From positions 1 through 5,715 of the forward strand of contig NZ_CALIIB010000048.1 of assembly GCF_938020365.1 (NCBI RefSeq): 5,715 bases of DNA, in the 5' to 3' direction. The first letter of the stretch is position 1; each line of letters opens with the position of its first letter. This document shows positions 5,409 through 5,715 of the stretch, piece by piece. Both the position numbers and the translations under genes were made by a program. The stretch is from an uncultured Streptococcus sp. (GTDB lineage Bacteria; Bacillota; Bacilli; Lactobacillales; Streptococcaceae). The notes under the pieces were generated by a model, which saw only the letters and a list, made by a program, of their open reading frames with translations, did no database searches and was not told where the DNA came from.

Positions 5409-5715
5409 GTGTATTCAATTATGATTGTAGAGGATGAGTATCTGGTAAGACAGGGGATTGCGTCCTTGGTAGACTATGAACAGTTTGGTATGCAAGTTAT
5501 TGCTCAGGCTGAAAATGGAAGAGAAGCTTGGAAGAAATTTCAGGAAAATCCTGCTGACATCCTGCTGACCGATATCAATATGCCACAGATGAACGGCCTC
5601 GAACTGGCCAAGCTAGTCAGGGACCAGGCTCCCAAGTGCCATATCGTTTTTCTGACGGGATATGATGATTTTGACTATGCTCGGACGGCCATTAAGCTAG
5701 GTGCAGATGACTATC
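5409..5715 (+). CDS. rr09: Receiver domain of a YesN/AraC-type response regulator, RR09-like (3' truncated)
   Basis: The first 102 codons are visible and the frame is open to the window end. It is a receiver domain: acidic residues E8-D9-E10 in MIVEDEYLVRQG, phospho-acceptor D55 in LLTDINMPQMNG, LTGYDDFDYA after the conserved Thr, and AIKLGADDY near the end. The phrases GYDDFDYARTAI and VEDEYLVRQGI are typical of YesN-type regulators, which carry an AraC-type DNA-binding C-terminus, not visible here. It is clearly a different class from the OmpR-type rr08. In pneumococcus the ccdA1-etrx1-msrAB genes are followed by TCS09 (rr09/hk09), as I recall, which supports the name. A kinase gene is expected downstream. 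Confidence 0.85.
   Translation, partial: MYSIMIVEDEYLVRQGIASLVDYEQFGMQVIAQAENGREAWKKFQENPADILLTDINMPQMNGLELAKLVRDQAPKCHIVFLTGYDDFDYARTAIKLGADDY

Overview
The window looks like a chromosomal segment of a mitis-group Streptococcus (S. mitis/oralis/gordonii/pneumoniae relatives). This rests on recognisable families: the tail of a PavB/SSURE adhesin with an LPTTG anchor, a TCS08 (SaeRS-like) two-component pair, a CcdA1-Etrx1-MsrAB extracytoplasmic methionine sulfoxide repair set, and the start of a YesN-type response regulator like pneumococcal RR09. Base composition is A+T-rich and all genes lie on the + strand. The species cannot be fixed from the sequence alone.

Layout. (1) 1-569: 3' end of the adhesin, with the last part of an SSURE repeat, three 42-bp tandem repeats coding a Met- and Pro-containing wall stalk, and the sortase signal. 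(2) 600-634: a perfect 10-bp-stem terminator whose left arm contains an extended -10 promoter. (3) 650-2379: rr08 and hk08, overlapping by 4 bp; the kinase has two membrane helices and almost no external domain. (4) 2380-2521: 142 bp with a strong terminator (2455-2485) and a weak promoter. (5) 2522-5349: a closely spaced four-gene set: ccdA, a small Met/Lys/Asp/Ser lipoprotein, etrx1 and membrane-anchored msrAB. (6) 5350-5408: an extended -10 promoter and ribosome site, then the first 102 codons of a second response regulator running off the end. No gene-free stretch exceeds 300 bases.

How it fits together. CcdA should carry electrons from cytoplasmic thioredoxin across the membrane to the lipoprotein Etrx1, which reduces MsrAB, which repairs oxidised methionines in surface proteins. 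The most interesting item is the 106-residue lipoprotein between ccdA and etrx1. Its mature part is almost entirely Met, Lys, Asp and Ser, with 15 Met in 87 residues, eight of them exactly five residues apart. A Met-rich polypeptide encoded inside a methionine sulfoxide reductase operon suggests a sacrificial, recyclable oxidant sink in the cell envelope, similar in idea to MrpX/MsrPQ of Azospira but in a Gram-positive lipoprotein form. That function is inferred, not shown. The intergenic RNA between this gene and etrx1 can fold into two mutually exclusive hairpins, one covering the etrx1 ribosome site, so etrx1 translation may be tuned separately.
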